64,000 bases of DNA. It comes from Epiperipatus broadwayi (Eukaryota; Onychophora; Udeonychophora; Euonychophora; Peripatidae). Shown in pieces: positions 11,141-23,861 of this stretch. Where the stretch lies: contig JAQFVV010012395.1 of the NCBI GenBank assembly GCA_028023455.1, positions 2,108,001-2,172,000 of the forward strand, read 5' to 3'. The number at the start of each line of letters is the position of its first letter. Position 1 is the first letter of the stretch. The notes under the pieces were generated by a model, which searched no databases, was not told the DNA's origin, and saw only the letters and a list, made by a program, of their open reading frames with translations. The translations under genes and the position numbers were made by a program.

Positions 11141-12656
11141 ATATTCTACATGGCATTCCTGTACAAAAATCCTGAGTATATTTGAGCTACAGCCAATTAT
11201 GTTATGAGGTTGATTCTAACTATTACTGTCTTGCTGAATGGCCTGCCATGTGATTGTTGGTATTGATGTAATGGATCATACATTTAATCCTGGAAGAGTA
11301 ATCTTTAGTAGTTTTTTAGATCATACCATCCTGATCATGGTCAGCCAGGTTTTATGCAAATAAAATTTGTAAATTAGGGTTTTAAAGTATAGTTTTTGAG
11401 ATACAGTCATTAGTGAGAATAATTAAATAGTCACACAATTTATATGGGTAATTTGTGTACCTTCATATCCTGCTAAATGGGTCTCCATAATGCATCTTGG
11501 CCATGACCAGATTATACTGTAATAGTTTTATGTTGTATCATTAATTCTGCCAGTTACAATCCAGATGGATTTTTTGGTTACAGTTTTTGGTGCCCAACAT
11601 GTGCCCAATTTGCTGATGAATGATGGGAGTAGGATAAACTATTCCAGTCTGTCATTAAGCTATAGTTTTGTCTTCCAATGTGCCTCAGCATTACATGCTG
11701 CTTTAACTTTGGTAATGACAATATAGTCAGAACTCAGGTCTTTGAAATATTTTTTGAAATTTTCAAAATTGCATACCATATGAATTTCTGTCAAGTGACA
11801 GATGCTCTATAACTGTGGTGAAATATTAAATGTTTCTTTTCAATGTTATATTCCACTTCAAAATTACTTATGTGGATTTCTGGTGACAATAGCAATCATA
11901 TTCCAGATTATGCCATAATTAAATTGTGAGAGGCTAATATTATGGAGGAGGTATAAGTTGTCATGATCACTGGTGATGATTATAGTTGGGGTTTAGTTCA
12001 TTTTAATGTAAATTTGATATGTAATCATCTGAAAATGTTGCCGTGATGATTTAGAAGTTGGTTGGCTTGAACAGATTTTAATTCATAATTTTTATTAAAA
12101 TATAGATATCATTAAGAAGGTCTGTATTATCTTAAATGATATTGAAACATTGTTGCTATTACTGATAAAATATCTAAAATGAGTGATTTTGGAGAATATT
12201 CTACATGGCATTTCTGGGCTAAGTTCCTGAGTATATCTGATCTGCAGCCAATCATGTTATGAGGCTGATTATAACTATTAATGTCTTGTTAAATGGCCTA
12301 TATTTACCATGTGATAGTTGGTATTGATGGAATAGATCATACATTTAATCCTGGAAGAGTAATCTTTAGTTGTTTTATAGATCATACCACTTTGTTCATG
12401 GTTGGCCATAAGGTCTCACATAAATAAAATTTGTAAATTAGGGTTTTGAAGTATAGTTTTTGAGGTGCAGTCATTAGTGAGAATGATAATTAATTAAATA
12501 ACCACACAATTTATCTTGGGTAATTTAGTATACCTTTATGTACTGCTATGATGGGTCTTCATACTGCACCCTGGTTGTGACCAGATTATACCATAACAGT
12601 TTTATGTTATATCATTAATTCTATCTGATACAATCTGGGTGGACTTTTCAGTTACA
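11141..12656 (+). mobile_element. Short LTR element (TRIM-like) with two LTRs and a PBS
   Basis: Two direct repeats of about 450 bp (11141-11582 and 12196-12656) start with ATATTCTACATGGCATT and end with GTTACA. They share blocks such as GATCATACATTTAATCCTGG and ATAAAATTTGTAAATTAGGG. Five bases after the left repeat is TGGTGCCCAACATGTGCC, close to the classical tRNA-Lys primer binding site (TGGCGCCCAACGTGGGGC). The region between the repeats is only about 610 bp and has no open frame with pol motifs. A purine-rich word TTTTGGAGA lies just before the right repeat. This fits a terminal-repeat retrotransposon in miniature, or an internally deleted LTR element, on the plus strand. The LTR divergence shows it is old. 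The exact left end is uncertain, because the shared ATATTCTACA does not start with TG. Confidence 0.6.
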
Positions 12657-13397
12657 GTTTATATAGATAATTTGAGAAAGTGATAAATGAATCATTGAAA
12701 ATTGCTGATGCTTCTCTGTAGCAATTTAAGATTTTTTTCTAAAATCTACCTGATTTTTGGAAAGGAAAGAAAAGGTATCTAAGTGTTTTTAATTCTATAT
12801 AAAAAAACTGCACACACATATATAGTTATTTCTGTTTTTAAAACATGCAAATGCTAAATTAATGATAATTGTATTTGCAAATTATTATATTTTATATATA
12901 CATTAACATCTTTAGAATAAATAGGCATTTGAATTTACAATTTATGAATGATTATGTTTTATATATATTTAAGTTTTAAATTTAATTATTATATGTTATA
13001 TAATAAATTTAAATTATTAATGATTCATTTGAATTAGTCCCAAAATTTTGTTTATATAAAAGATTCTATCAAATTTATATAATATCATTAATACCTTAAC
13101 TTTATCATATATATAAATTCAGATGGATTGGTTTTATAGCACACAATATAGAAAGTGTAGCATATATATGTAAAGCTTAAAATGAAAAATAGAAATGAAC
13201 ACAGTTAAATACTGTTTCTTGATATTTTGTATTATTACAAATTATTTAAAATCAAATCTAAAAAAATATATATTTTAAGACAAATATTTTATTTAATATA
13301 TTTCTGATTTTAATAAAAATTTAAATTTTAATGCAACCAAGAAATAATATTTGTATCTGAAACAAAGATATGTTGTTTTTCCTTTGTAATGTGCTTT
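12657..13397. other. No gene seen
   Basis: Very AT-rich DNA without supported features. Confidence 0.45.
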
Positions 13398-13475
13398 CAT
13401 TTTAGAGTAACTTTTACAATTTGCATTTTAGAGTAACTTTTACAATTTGCATTTTAGAGTAACTTTTACAATTTG
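13398..13475. repeat. 26-bp tandem repeat, 3 copies
   Basis: The unit CATTTTAGAGTAACTTTTAC plus AATTTG is repeated three times at 13398, 13424 and 13450 with perfect or near-perfect identity. Confidence 0.95.
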
Positions 13476-14407
13476 TCATTATTTAAAACGATTAGTGTGA
13501 ATTAAAAAACAGAATTTATTCTTATTTTAAAATTTCTTTATATCTATTATATATAGTGGGTTCATATTAATTCACTATTATTAGATTGAGAAATAATATT
13601 AAAATATGTAGAAAGTCAGATTGATGATAGAATTTAAATTTATCAATTTTGACACCAAATGAATAGATGTCTTCTCTAATATTTTATAGCAAAATATATG
13701 AAAAGTACACCATTTGCTTGGCTGAATTTTGTGAAATTATAAAGAAGATGAACCAAATTGAGAACTATCAGAACTTATATATATGGGTGTCAAATAGAAA
13801 ATGTCATACCAGCAATCTATATAAGAAACCACCTTATTTGATCTTGAGATTCAGTGCTATACTTTATATGTACTCTGCTTTATAAATGTTTGGAGGCACA
13901 TACAAGATATATACATATAATATGCATATTTGATTAAATCCAATACTAAAAAATGAAGAACTGTTTCAGTGGAGTTATTTTACTTTAATTATTTTTCTTT
14001 AAAAAAAGTTTCTTGTAATAACTGGATGTAAACAACTTTTTAATGAAACTAGAATAGATGATTATGAAGTTAATTAACAGGCAAAAATGAATTTGGAAAT
14101 CATTTTTAATGTTTGCAAAAAAAGAGAGTAAATGTTGAAAACAAAAAAAAATGTTCAAAAGAATTTTCAAAAAATTGAGTTTTTTACACTTAAAATTTTT
14201 TTTGTTTACAAATAAGATTAGTAATAACTTAATTTGTAAGATAAACATAATTAAAATTATTAACTGAAATATTTTATTTTTATATGAAAACAAGCATAAT
14301 ATTTATTAACTTATTAATGATTGTAATATGTTGTATTACCATGTTTTCATATCAGTATGCTCATATATATATATATATATGTTAAAACGAAGATTTGCAC
14401 GGGTTAA
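13476..14407. other. No gene supported
   Basis: Short open frames at 13667-13885 (+) and 13985-14293 (-) have no recognisable motifs. The latter is a run of codons for F, L, I and K, typical of AT-rich noise. Just before 14408 lies the word AAAACGAAGATTTGCACGGG, shared in part with the palindrome at 2326. Confidence 0.45.
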
Positions 14408-14461
14408 ATATATAAAATACATATTTTGCGGGTTCATCCGCAAAATATGTATTTTATATAT
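14408..14461. repeat. Perfect 24-bp palindrome with 6-nt loop
   Basis: Arms 14408-14431 and 14438-14461 are exact reverse complements; the GC-rich inner end is TTTTGCGG / CCGCAAAA, with loop GTTCAT. It is bordered on both sides by (TA)n-TGTTA. It looks like the terminus or core of a small repeat element. Confidence 0.9.
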
Positions 14462-14570
14462 ATATATGTTACAAAACTACTTATTTATATTTCTCTGTAA
14501 TTTTTAAGATATTTGTAATTAATCAAAATCAAAATGATTAATTAGCATTATAGAGAACTTATCAGTTCTT

Positions 14571-14573
14571 TCA

Positions 14574-14622
<49 letters not shown>
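14571..14622. repeat. (ATT)n microsatellite
   Basis: Uninterrupted ATT run. Confidence 0.95.
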
Positions 14623-14810
14623 TCTAATTAATAAATGTATTAATCATTATTTTAACTTATCCCAGTAAAATTATTTTATGATAGAATACTACACATTTTT
14701 AGCATTGTGGTTATTGCATTTTTAGCACTATATTGATTTACTATAGCAAGCCAACAAGCAAAGTCTTAAAAAAACTAAATTAGTATTACATTTGACAAAA
14801 TACAATGTTA

Positions 14811-14845
14811 TATATATATGTTCTTAGTCACATATATTGACTAAG

Positions 14846-14891
<46 letters not shown>

Positions 14892-14900
14892 CTTAGTCAC
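14811..14900. repeat. Inverted repeat of TATATGTTCTTAGTCA plus a third copy
   Basis: A 20-bp arm (14811-14830, ending GTTCTTAGTCA) and its exact inverse (14838-14857) flank a 7-nt loop. A long TA run follows, and a third, direct copy of the arm ends near 14900 with GTTCTTAGTCACAC. The arrangement suggests nested or rearranged terminal repeats of a small element. Confidence 0.85.
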
Positions 14901-14948
14901 ACTGACCAGGAACCTTGCAATTCCAAAGTTACTTCAGTCTAATAGTAC

Positions 14949-15051
14949 ACACACCTACCTATCCCCTACCAACCTACTTTCCTACCCACCCATCCACCTA
15001 CCCCCTACCCATCTACCCACCCTCCCAATCATCCACCTACCTAACTACCTA
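14949..15051 (+). repeat. C-rich degenerate CCTA/CCCA repeat
   Basis: About 100 bp almost free of G on this strand, built from CCTAC, CCCAC and ATCCAC words. It is a striking strand-asymmetric pyrimidine/A tract in AT-rich DNA. It is a degenerate tetra/pentanucleotide repeat, not a telomere repeat. Confidence 0.85.
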
Positions 15052-17571
15052 CTTTTATAGTTATTTTTAACACACTTATATATATATGCTTGCAAATAAA
15101 ATATTGATTGCTTTTATAATATGACCCAAGTTTGTCATTGACTAAATAATGATTAGCTTAAGATTTTATATTATGTTTATTTTAAATCAAGTCACAAGAA
15201 TAGATGGTAACTTTTGTTGATTAATTTGGAGCAGATACTATGTTTATTACATATATTGGCTGCTAATCTTGAGTTTTTTGTTAATCTTTATTTATTGCAT
15301 TCTTATTCATTTATTAGTATTTAGTGGAACCACCATTCACTAGCCCCTCATGCTACATCACTACAATATACATATAGAGATAAATATATACATTACTAGT
15401 TTTAAAATGTCTAGGATTAAAGTACTATGTACCATATCAGAGAATTGTTTCACATATTTATTATTTATTACTGACTTTAGAAGAAGATAGAGGGTGAACC
15501 AGTATTAGGCTATCATTATAAATTGTTATATATACAGTATATACTATTGATTCTAGCACAAGAAAGATTAGATTCAGAATGACTCAAAAAATGATAAACT
15601 GATTTCAAAAACATTCATATATGTCAGAGATCCATGTTTAGTATGAATGACCACAAAATAATCCAATTGAACTTCAGAAATATCCATTTCTCTATTATAT
15701 TGTGAAACCAAAACAATAAAAAAAATATTTTTATTTTTTACAGTTATAATTTTACATACCAATGGTTTCAGAAGTCTTTAATAAAAGTATTTGAGATTGC
15801 ATTATAAAAAAAAAGAATCAAAACGATGATTGTTAATATAAAATTCATTTATATTATTTTTTATATCTTGAATAAAGTTCTTTAATTTTATTAACCTCAG
15901 ACATTAGTAAACTTTTATAATATTTTTTATTTATTTATTGTTCTATTATTTTAATTTACATTTATTTGCATACAAATTATTATTTTTTCTTCTATACTTT
16001 TACACATTTACAACTTTGTTTATAATAGATTAAAACTTCAAGTATAATTAATACATTTTGTTTAATAAAATTGTCTATTGCATTTTTTATAAAAAAGAAA
16101 CATTTTTTATTTTACATATAATAAACTTATATTTTTTAGAATAGCAGGATATATATTCTGATAGATTCAAGTAAAATATCAAAACACTATGGCTGAATTA
16201 AATGTTTTTATTTTGATATCTTAAATACATTTTATATTCATGCAAATTTTTTAAACACTTCTATTTAATTCTGTCATACTTAAAATAAATGAATAAAAAC
16301 ATTAAAAGACATATAATCTCCAATATGCAGTTTCTATTTAAAAATTATAATGTTTCATTTTAGGCTGCTTAAAAATCTTCTTGCTTTATTTTTTTAATAT
16401 TTTGTATATGATTCATATCTATAACAAATATATTATAGGGCAATGTGAGAATATTGTTGTTGTTTTGTTTTTTTTGCTTTGAAAAGTTTTAACCGCCATT
16501 GAGATATATATCTTTAAAAATGTACCAATATAAATATACTGAAAATATCTGCATTTATTATTTAAAAATTCTAATTATGACTTACTTTGGCTTTTTAAAA
16601 TCTGGCTATTTTAAATTATTTCAATTTTTAAAAAATAATTTTAATAATTCTAAATATGTAAATTAAAACAAAAATTTAATAATTTAGCTATTTATACAAT
16701 AAAAATTACTACCAAATGATTTACTTTTTAGCAATTATTATTACAGTTATTCTTTAAATATTCAGATAAACTTGCTTATAAAGAGAATTTATTTTAATAT
16801 ATATATGAGATACAAACAGACACATTAAGGTAATAATGAAAATTAAGTTAGCAAGTCTAGTGAGTTTGAATACTAAAATTATTAATGATTTGAAATTTAA
16901 TGTTCAACTCTCAAAACATTAATTGACATTTTTTCCATTCTGACTTTGATATGGGAATATCAATTTTCATGGTAGCAATATAATTAATTTTAACTGCAAG
17001 GCAGTAAAATTATTACAGTGGCTTTCAATTGTTTTTGTTTTATTCATTAACTTTTTCTATTCTTCCTGGAATAGAAAATATTAAATTACAAGTGTAAATA
17101 TAAATGGTTCTTGAAAATACTATTAATAGAAATGGAAAAGGAGTTTTTCTATCAATTATGGGAACAAATTTATTTTTGTCAATAAAAATCTATTATTATT
17201 ACTTTAATGTCAAAATCACAGAAAAACTTTTTTTTCCATAAAGTGGGTACACTGTTTTGTTCAAAATAATTTACTTCTTTAAAAATATATACATACAAAT
17301 ATGATATTCATAAATTGCACAATATATGTATAAATTATATTTTGTATGATTATCCATAATATCAACCACAAAATATTTTATCGGTCAAAAAGTAATTTAT
17401 AAAATTATTTCAGCATATGTTTTATTTATATTATTGCTGAAAAGGTTTGCTAATTTTATCAGCAAATAATATTAAGAAAAGGGTACAGTGATAAATACTA
17501 AAACATTTATCATTAAAGTAATAATTTTATTTTGCTATGATTCAATATATTGCTTGTTATATATATATACT
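15052..17571. other. No gene supported
   Basis: Very AT-rich DNA. A minus-strand open frame at 15574-15762 has somewhat coding-like words (EMDISEVQLDYFVVIHTKHG) but matches no family I know and lacks a proper donor site. It could be a transposase or exon relic. Confidence 0.4.
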
Positions 17572-17737
17572 CATTAAATTAAAATATAATATAACAAACA
17601 TTAGTAAAACTGAAAAAGTAATGAATAGTAAAATGAAATCAGAAAATATTAATTCCTAAGTAGAGTAAAATAGTAATTAGTTAAATCTCTAGAGATAGTT
17701 AATTAAATTCCTTCAATATATATATATTGTGATGGTA
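17572..17737 (+). repeat. Dispersed repeat Y, copy 1
   Basis: About 165 bp similar in direct orientation to 43131-43290. Both contain TTAGTAAAACTGAAAAA, ATTAATTCCTAAGTAGAG and AAAATAGTAATTAGTTAAAT, and both end in a TA run plus GTGATGGTA or GTAATGGTA. In the second locus the repeat follows the end of a gypsy element, so it may derive from an LTR. Confidence 0.8.
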
Positions 17738-17880
17738 CAAACTGTTTTGAATCACTAGCACTAAGATTATAGCAGCCAATATAAGGTCGTACTAGGCAGA
17801 TAATCTAGTTCTAAATGTAGAAAATTATTCAATGTTTGTAGTATGTATTTATTTATGTCACACAACCACATTGGATGTGA

Positions 17881-18037
17881 GCACATATACAAATACATGC
17901 CCATACACGTGAATATATGCTATTACATATTAAATAAATTATTAAAAGCTTATATACATGAACTGGATTGGGTTTGAATTAGGGAAAAAGATACTAGAGT
18001 AGGTGAAATGGGATGATGGCTAAGTAATACAGTTTCA
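17881..18037 (+). repeat. Dispersed repeat Z, copy 1
   Basis: About 157 bp similar in direct orientation to 23720-23861. Shared words include ATATACAAATACATGC, TATTAAATAAATTATTA and TGGGTTTGAATTAG. The two copies flank the decayed gag region on both sides but match only over this length, so calling them LTRs would be speculative. Confidence 0.75.
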
Positions 18038-18299
18038 TAACAGTGAACTCAGGAAAAAAAATAGAAAAAAAACTACTTAAACTTTTAATGCAATCATGAA
18101 TTAAATCATTCCCCTATCTTTCTTTTTTTTCTTACACATGGAATTTTAAATTTTAAGTTTAGTCTTGCCTATCTAATTTCTTGCTTTCTCCAACCCCTCA
18201 TCATGCACTGCACCTATCCAATACACAAATTTTAACCTACTAGTTACATTAACTATTCTAAATAAGTAAAACATACACTCTAAATTATATACTAAATAT

Positions 18300-20000
18300 A
18301 TACATATGTACAATAGTGTTCTACTGCCACCTTAAGTTATCCCTTCTTGTGGAATCTCTGGGTGAGCTGGCCAGGCTACTGTATATGGCCTTTTTACCTT
18401 GGTTGTCCCATTGCATCTACAGTTCTGGGAGTTTCTCAGTGAATAACCTCCTATAGCCACTTCCTGACACCTTGCTTGCTCTAGCCTGCATACTTTTTCA
18501 AGGTATTCTCAGTGCATGGGTGTGTATTCTATGGTCATGAAGAACTCTGACATCTCTATGGTCCTCACTCTACAACCTACCACCATCTGCTGTACTGGTA
18601 GTGGCATATTTTGCTGAATAGCCTGATTGTGTCTGTGTGAATGGGAATACAGTTAGTAATCTCAGATGGGCAACCTTCCTAGCAAAGAATTAGGTGTGGG
18701 TTTCCTTAGCTATTGAGCCACAGGGTTCTTTAAGAATGACATGATAGATACCATCCTGCTGCTCCTCATTCCAATAGGTTCTCAAGAATGATGTAGAGTA
18801 CTTCAAAGTTTGGTGTTTATCCTTGTAGCAGTTCCACCAAGATTTGTTATACCCCTGCAGATAATGTATAGCAAGAGCTACTTGATCTGGCACTGGAATT
18901 TTCTGGAACTTGAACAATTCTTTCAGGCTTTCTATGTGTACCTGGGGTTTTTATGCACATCCCTTTTGAAAGATTTAACCTGGATGAACTTGGTCATATG
19001 CATTTGAGTGCTGGAGACTGGCTCTGGAGGTATTACAGAGTTTGAATCCCTATCCTGAACCCTTTAATCAGGGCTGTACTCTATGGACCAGCTGTTTGGT
19101 CCTTTTCCATGATTGCAAGGCTCTGGCTGACACTTCCCATCTCACTGTCCTTCTTTGTTCCTTCAACCTGAGGCTGATCAACCATGATGTCTGAATTTGG
19201 AACTTCCATGTTCTTGTCTCACTTCTAGTCTCTATCTGCCTAATAAACTCTGACTTGACAATAGAGGTTTCCCCACAATTCTCTTTTGCCTCAAATATTT
19301 CCTGCTTCAATTCCTGAAGGTCATATATTATCTGAGCTCTTTCTTCTGTGGCTACCTTGTTCCTATATGCCATGTCTTCTTTGACTTCATAGTTTTTCTT
19401 GCATCTTCTCCTGTGACATCTGCAAGTTCTTGAGGTTGTCTTCCTGCACTTTATGATGCCTACATCCATTTTCTAAGTTCACATAGACTTGAGATAATGC
19501 ACCCTGGAAGACTGTTTTTTGCTGACTTACCCTGAACTCAGGTCAGCATAAATTCCCCTTTAATGCCTGTATAGCACCAGTGATTTCTTTTATGTGATTT
19601 CCCTAGTGCTCTGAGAAATACTCAGTGAGTTCATTGTCATAACAATTTCAACACTCAAGGCTCAAATTTTCCAATTGGCCCTCTCTTGCTGGCTGATTTT
19701 TGTCTTTTGACCTAAGGCTTGTATACTATTCTTTATTTCTCTTTTTTATTTCCTGGTCTCTAACCTCATTTTCAACTTTTGTTTTCCAATCTCTAACTTC
19801 ATTTTCTTCCTTCCATTTTCTATCTCTAGCTTTATTTTCTTCCTTCCTTTTTCTATCTCTAGCTTCATTTTCTTTTTTTGTTTGCTCCATCAGTTTGAAC
19901 ATGTTTGCTAGCATCTCCTTCTTATCCTCATATGCTCTCTCTCTTCCAAGCCCTGCATTTTTGTTACCCTAGATGGCTCCTCCAGCTACACTGGGCTCTC
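18300..20000 (-). pseudogene. Decayed retrotransposon gag-like region
   Basis: Minus-strand pieces look like a gag polyprotein. The N-terminal part (19726-19914) is a charged repeat of about 11 residues around ENEARDRKRKEEN, predicted coiled coil. The middle (19068-19469) is rich in K, E and R. The part at 18690-18990 reads LFKFQKIPVPDQVALAIHYLQG then KSWW, which resembles the helical core of Ty3/gypsy gag (xVALAxxYLxGxAxxWW). Frames are broken between pieces. No zinc knuckle or pol was found further along the minus strand before repeats Y and Z, so pol is deleted or this is a gag-only derivative. A candidate primer binding site (TGGAACCTGGGGGTGACTC on the minus strand, about 20690) lies upstream. 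Confidence 0.5.
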
Positions 20001-20749
20001 CATGGGCTCATTTGGCTAGGGTTTACTTCTCCTGTGGCTTTCCCTTTTATACTGCTACTATTATCAATTGTCTTTCTATGATATCAGGGTCTTTTCTTTA
20101 CTCTTAGTCTCCTTCTCTGACCTTTCCCCCCTAAACCCTCTCTTCCTCACCTATCTACTCCTAGTCCTCACCTATCTACTCCTCAGTACTACTACTATCC
20201 ATTATTATATATATATTGACTAGTATTATTATTTAAATTTACTCTTATGAAGTTCAATTACTATTTTTATATGTTCAATGACCAATTTGCCACCTCCTTC
20301 CTGAAGAAATGGTCTGTAGTGTTTCGCCCTTGACATCTATTTATATTTTTCAGCCATTAGTGCCACAGCAAATTTATCAACTACTATCTATATGTCATTG
20401 CAATTATTATAATATAAAAATTTAAAAAAATCTTACTAAAGTCTCAAATTGTTACAGAGCTGTGATATTTTATGCTTAATTCATGATTGCTAATGTTTAT
20501 ACAATAATTATTATAAAATTTCCTAGTACATGTACACATATATAAAATCTTGTCTTTTTTAATTGGTATTTCCATCTCCATCCAAATCTCTTTAAAAGGT
20601 AATGATCAAATGTTTAAAGAATGGTCCCATAAATTTCCTCCCCTGACAAAATTTTTTACAAAGGTTGGCTCTAAACATGTTTGAGTCACCCCCAGGTTCC
20701 AGTTTTCAGTAGGTGAAACATACATAGATAATTATTACAATAAGGGACC

Positions 20750-22478
20750 CATATGTATTATATACATTAACCAATATATATAAATATTTGCCATTGAGCT
20801 GTAGTGTGTTCAGCTCAAATTCAATTGATCTCTTCCTTGACCTATTCAAAGTTGTGGAGTCATACATGGAAAACAATACTACATATATAAATGACAGAAA
20901 AAAATTTTTCCTTTCCCATTGCACACATATTTAGTTCAGGGTTGTGTAAAGTAATTGTAGAAGCCCCATGTTGGGCAGCATATCTGAGGGAAAATATCCC
21001 ACATAACGAATGTACATTCACACAACAAAAATCCAGAGTTTTGGCAAATTATACCAAGGCTGATCTAAATGAGGGGTTGATACCTCAACCTCAGCCCCAC
21101 CAACAGTCCATGAGTTACTACCCTATGACTGACATATATGAGATTATACTCAGACTTTTTTTAGTTCATGTGCTGGCAGTAGCAAAGGGTAGAGCAAGGG
21201 ATTCAGGGAATATTAACTAAATTACTAATAATCCAGTAAACACACACACTTTTATGGCTGGCCAGACAATGCATATATCAATAATTAACACTAATATTAA
21301 GCATTTTAATTAAGATTTGGCGATTGATTATGAATGATACACAACACAGTGGTTATAATTTAATATATTTTAATTATGAAATATAGGTTAAATGAACAGG
21401 AGTGCATTGAATGACACATGCCAGGTGGAATAATGATGAGCAAGTTTAAGAACCGAATCTTATCTAATGCATCCTTGTTTAAAGAGTTTATTACAATTTT
21501 AGTAATCTGTGGTATAATCGCGCCTTAATTTTACTATGCCCTACCTATTAGGTTTGCAACGGTTAAGTCTATGGCAAGGTAAATGAAGATCTAACAAGAA
21601 TGATGATTTACCACAATAATATTTACTAAAAGATCATTTAATAATACTTAATGAGCTGCAATAGCCTCTCTATGCAGATTATACACATACAAAATCAGAT
21701 TACATATTCAGATCAAAGCTGAACTCATTACATTATAGTGGGATGAACTGAAGCTTTGTAGTATAACTTCAGATAGTATGGCATTTATATATATATTACT
21801 AGAGAAGTGTGTATCTCAAATGTGTAGTTACTTCAGGGGATTCAGTAATAAGTACTCAGTTCCCATGAACTGTATGACTTGCCATGAATAAACTGAATAT
21901 ATAATTCAGTGATCGGAGCAGCTTATAAAAACAATCTGGACCATTGTGTTCCAATTCTAAGGAACAGCTGTCCAAACTAAGTAGATGGGTGGCCATTAAA
22001 ACCAGAATCCCATTCATATAAGAAACATACAGCAAGGTGTAAATGCATGTATGTGCTTCCTAAAGACATTCACGATGCTAAATGTAATATCAATTAATAA
22101 CTAATATGAAAAATTCAAGTTTTATTCCATGAATCTACCTTATGCCAGTTCATAATTAGCATTCTTAAAACATGCTAAAAGGGATACTTAAAATAATCTA
22201 ATTTATTAATAAATCTGCACAGTTTATAATGTAACTAAAAAAAGGGGTAAAACATATCTAGGACTTAAGCAATGCATATAACATTCTTTATAACTCATTC
22301 TTGCAGTTATTAACTAATTACTTTATCAATTTGCAAACCTAATTCTAACAAAAATAATAATAAGCTAAACATAATAGCTTAATAAATATTTTCAGGTTTT
22401 CAGAGCAGAAATTTATGTGTGAGTTCTAAGGAGCAGAATTAATGATTAAGAGAGAGCTTCTAGTCATCTCCCCCCTCA
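20750..22478 (-). repeat. Possible LTR region of the minus-strand gag element
   Basis: On the minus strand a purine tract GAGGGGGGAGA (about 22468-22478) is followed by TGACTAGAAGC. About 1.7 kb later comes a TGG-starting primer-site-like word, and then gag. The segment has no coding signal. The boundaries are guesses. The short open frame 20891-21220 (+) has no recognised motif. Confidence 0.25.
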
Positions 22479-23719
22479 AATTCTATTTCTAGAATCAATC
22501 TCCAGTCTGAACTGGGCATAGCATAAATTATAAAATAAACATATAAAACAAATAAATAAGGCATGACCACAGATTAGCAAGTGACAGAATAATAACTGAA
22601 TAAACTATTATACCCCTTTTTGGTGGGGGAATTTTTTTTTTTTGCCTAGAATTTATTCCATTTGTGAGATAAAATTGAAGGGGGGGTTAACAAGCATTTA
22701 GAGTTTTAGATTTTAATTTAATAAGTAGGCAAGTTTACAGATATAGAATTTTAAATCATATTTTACAGATTTAAACCAGTTTTAATTATTAGAAAATTAT
22801 TACAGTTTAGAAGTTTGTGCACATTCTAGATTAGTAGCTAGCTTAATTTTTAGATAATTTATTAGAGTTATTTTTAAAGAGCTCTATGGGAAAAATTGTT
22901 ACTGCATCTTCTTTGCTGAGGCTTCTACATAGCTGATCATTATTCTTGACTGGGCTGATTCATTCCTGATCTCTTCTTAGCAGTTTAACTGGTCTCCATT
23001 ATTCCATCTCCACAGACTGATCTCTCAAAAGAAAAGCCAGCAAATGGTAGGGTCTTAGCCACCAAACTCCATTCCCCAGTCAGTCATGGATAACTGGCAG
23101 CAATTACTATATCAAATATTATGTGTGAACAAAGTGAACCCCTATGCAATATTTAAGGTTATTTATACATGTGAAATTAGTAACCCAAGTGCCCTGTTTA
23201 CAAAGTTCAATAGTTTTCATCAATAATTTTAAAATATATAAAAATGAAACCTTTGGTCATTTTCTTGGCTAAAACAATAACGGTTAACCAGGTCACTCTT
23301 TGTTCTTAGTTTTATTTTTAAAATACATTAAAATTTTGATCCCAAGTTTGATTAATGGCTTACAGATGGTTTTCTAAGAAATTACAACTTTTTTATAAAA
23401 ACAACTCTTCATAAACATTTTCTTATATATGAGTGTGGGACTACCACAGGAATTGAAATTTATATACAAATATCTAAATAAGGAGTTTTTAACTGAGAAT
23501 AATAATTTAAATTTATTTAATTTAAAAAAGTGGTAATGCTTTCAAATCTATTGCATTATAGCTTCTTAAGAATATATATATATATATATATATAGGTGAT
23601 TACACACATATAACAATGTTCACACAATTTAATTTAAATTATACCATTTTTTAAATTTTAAATTTATAACTATGTATACATTATACACATATGGACATTT
23701 ATATGATTATTAGATGGGT
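22479..23719. other. No gene seen
   Basis: A less AT-rich patch at 22900-23100 might be degraded coding sequence of a minus-strand element but carries no motif I can name. A TA run lies at 23573-23595. Confidence 0.4.
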
Positions 23720-23861
23720 GCATATATACAAATACATGCACATACATGTGAATATACATTATTACATATTAAATAAATTATTAGAAGTTCATATATGTGG
23801 ACTGAAATGGGTTTGAATTAGAAGAAAAGATACTAAATGATGACTAAATAATGCTGTTTCA
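23720..23861 (+). repeat. Dispersed repeat Z, copy 2
   Basis: Second copy of the repeat at 17881-18037, same orientation, moderately diverged. Confidence 0.75.

Noticed and set aside
19700-19972. Plus-strand frame with repeated SLTSFSSF-type words
   Set aside because: It is the antisense shadow of the charged minus-strand gag repeat.
17881-23861. Repeat Z copies as the LTRs of the gag element between them
   Set aside because: Similarity covers only about 150 bp, ends are not TG...CA, and gag would be too far from the 5' copy.
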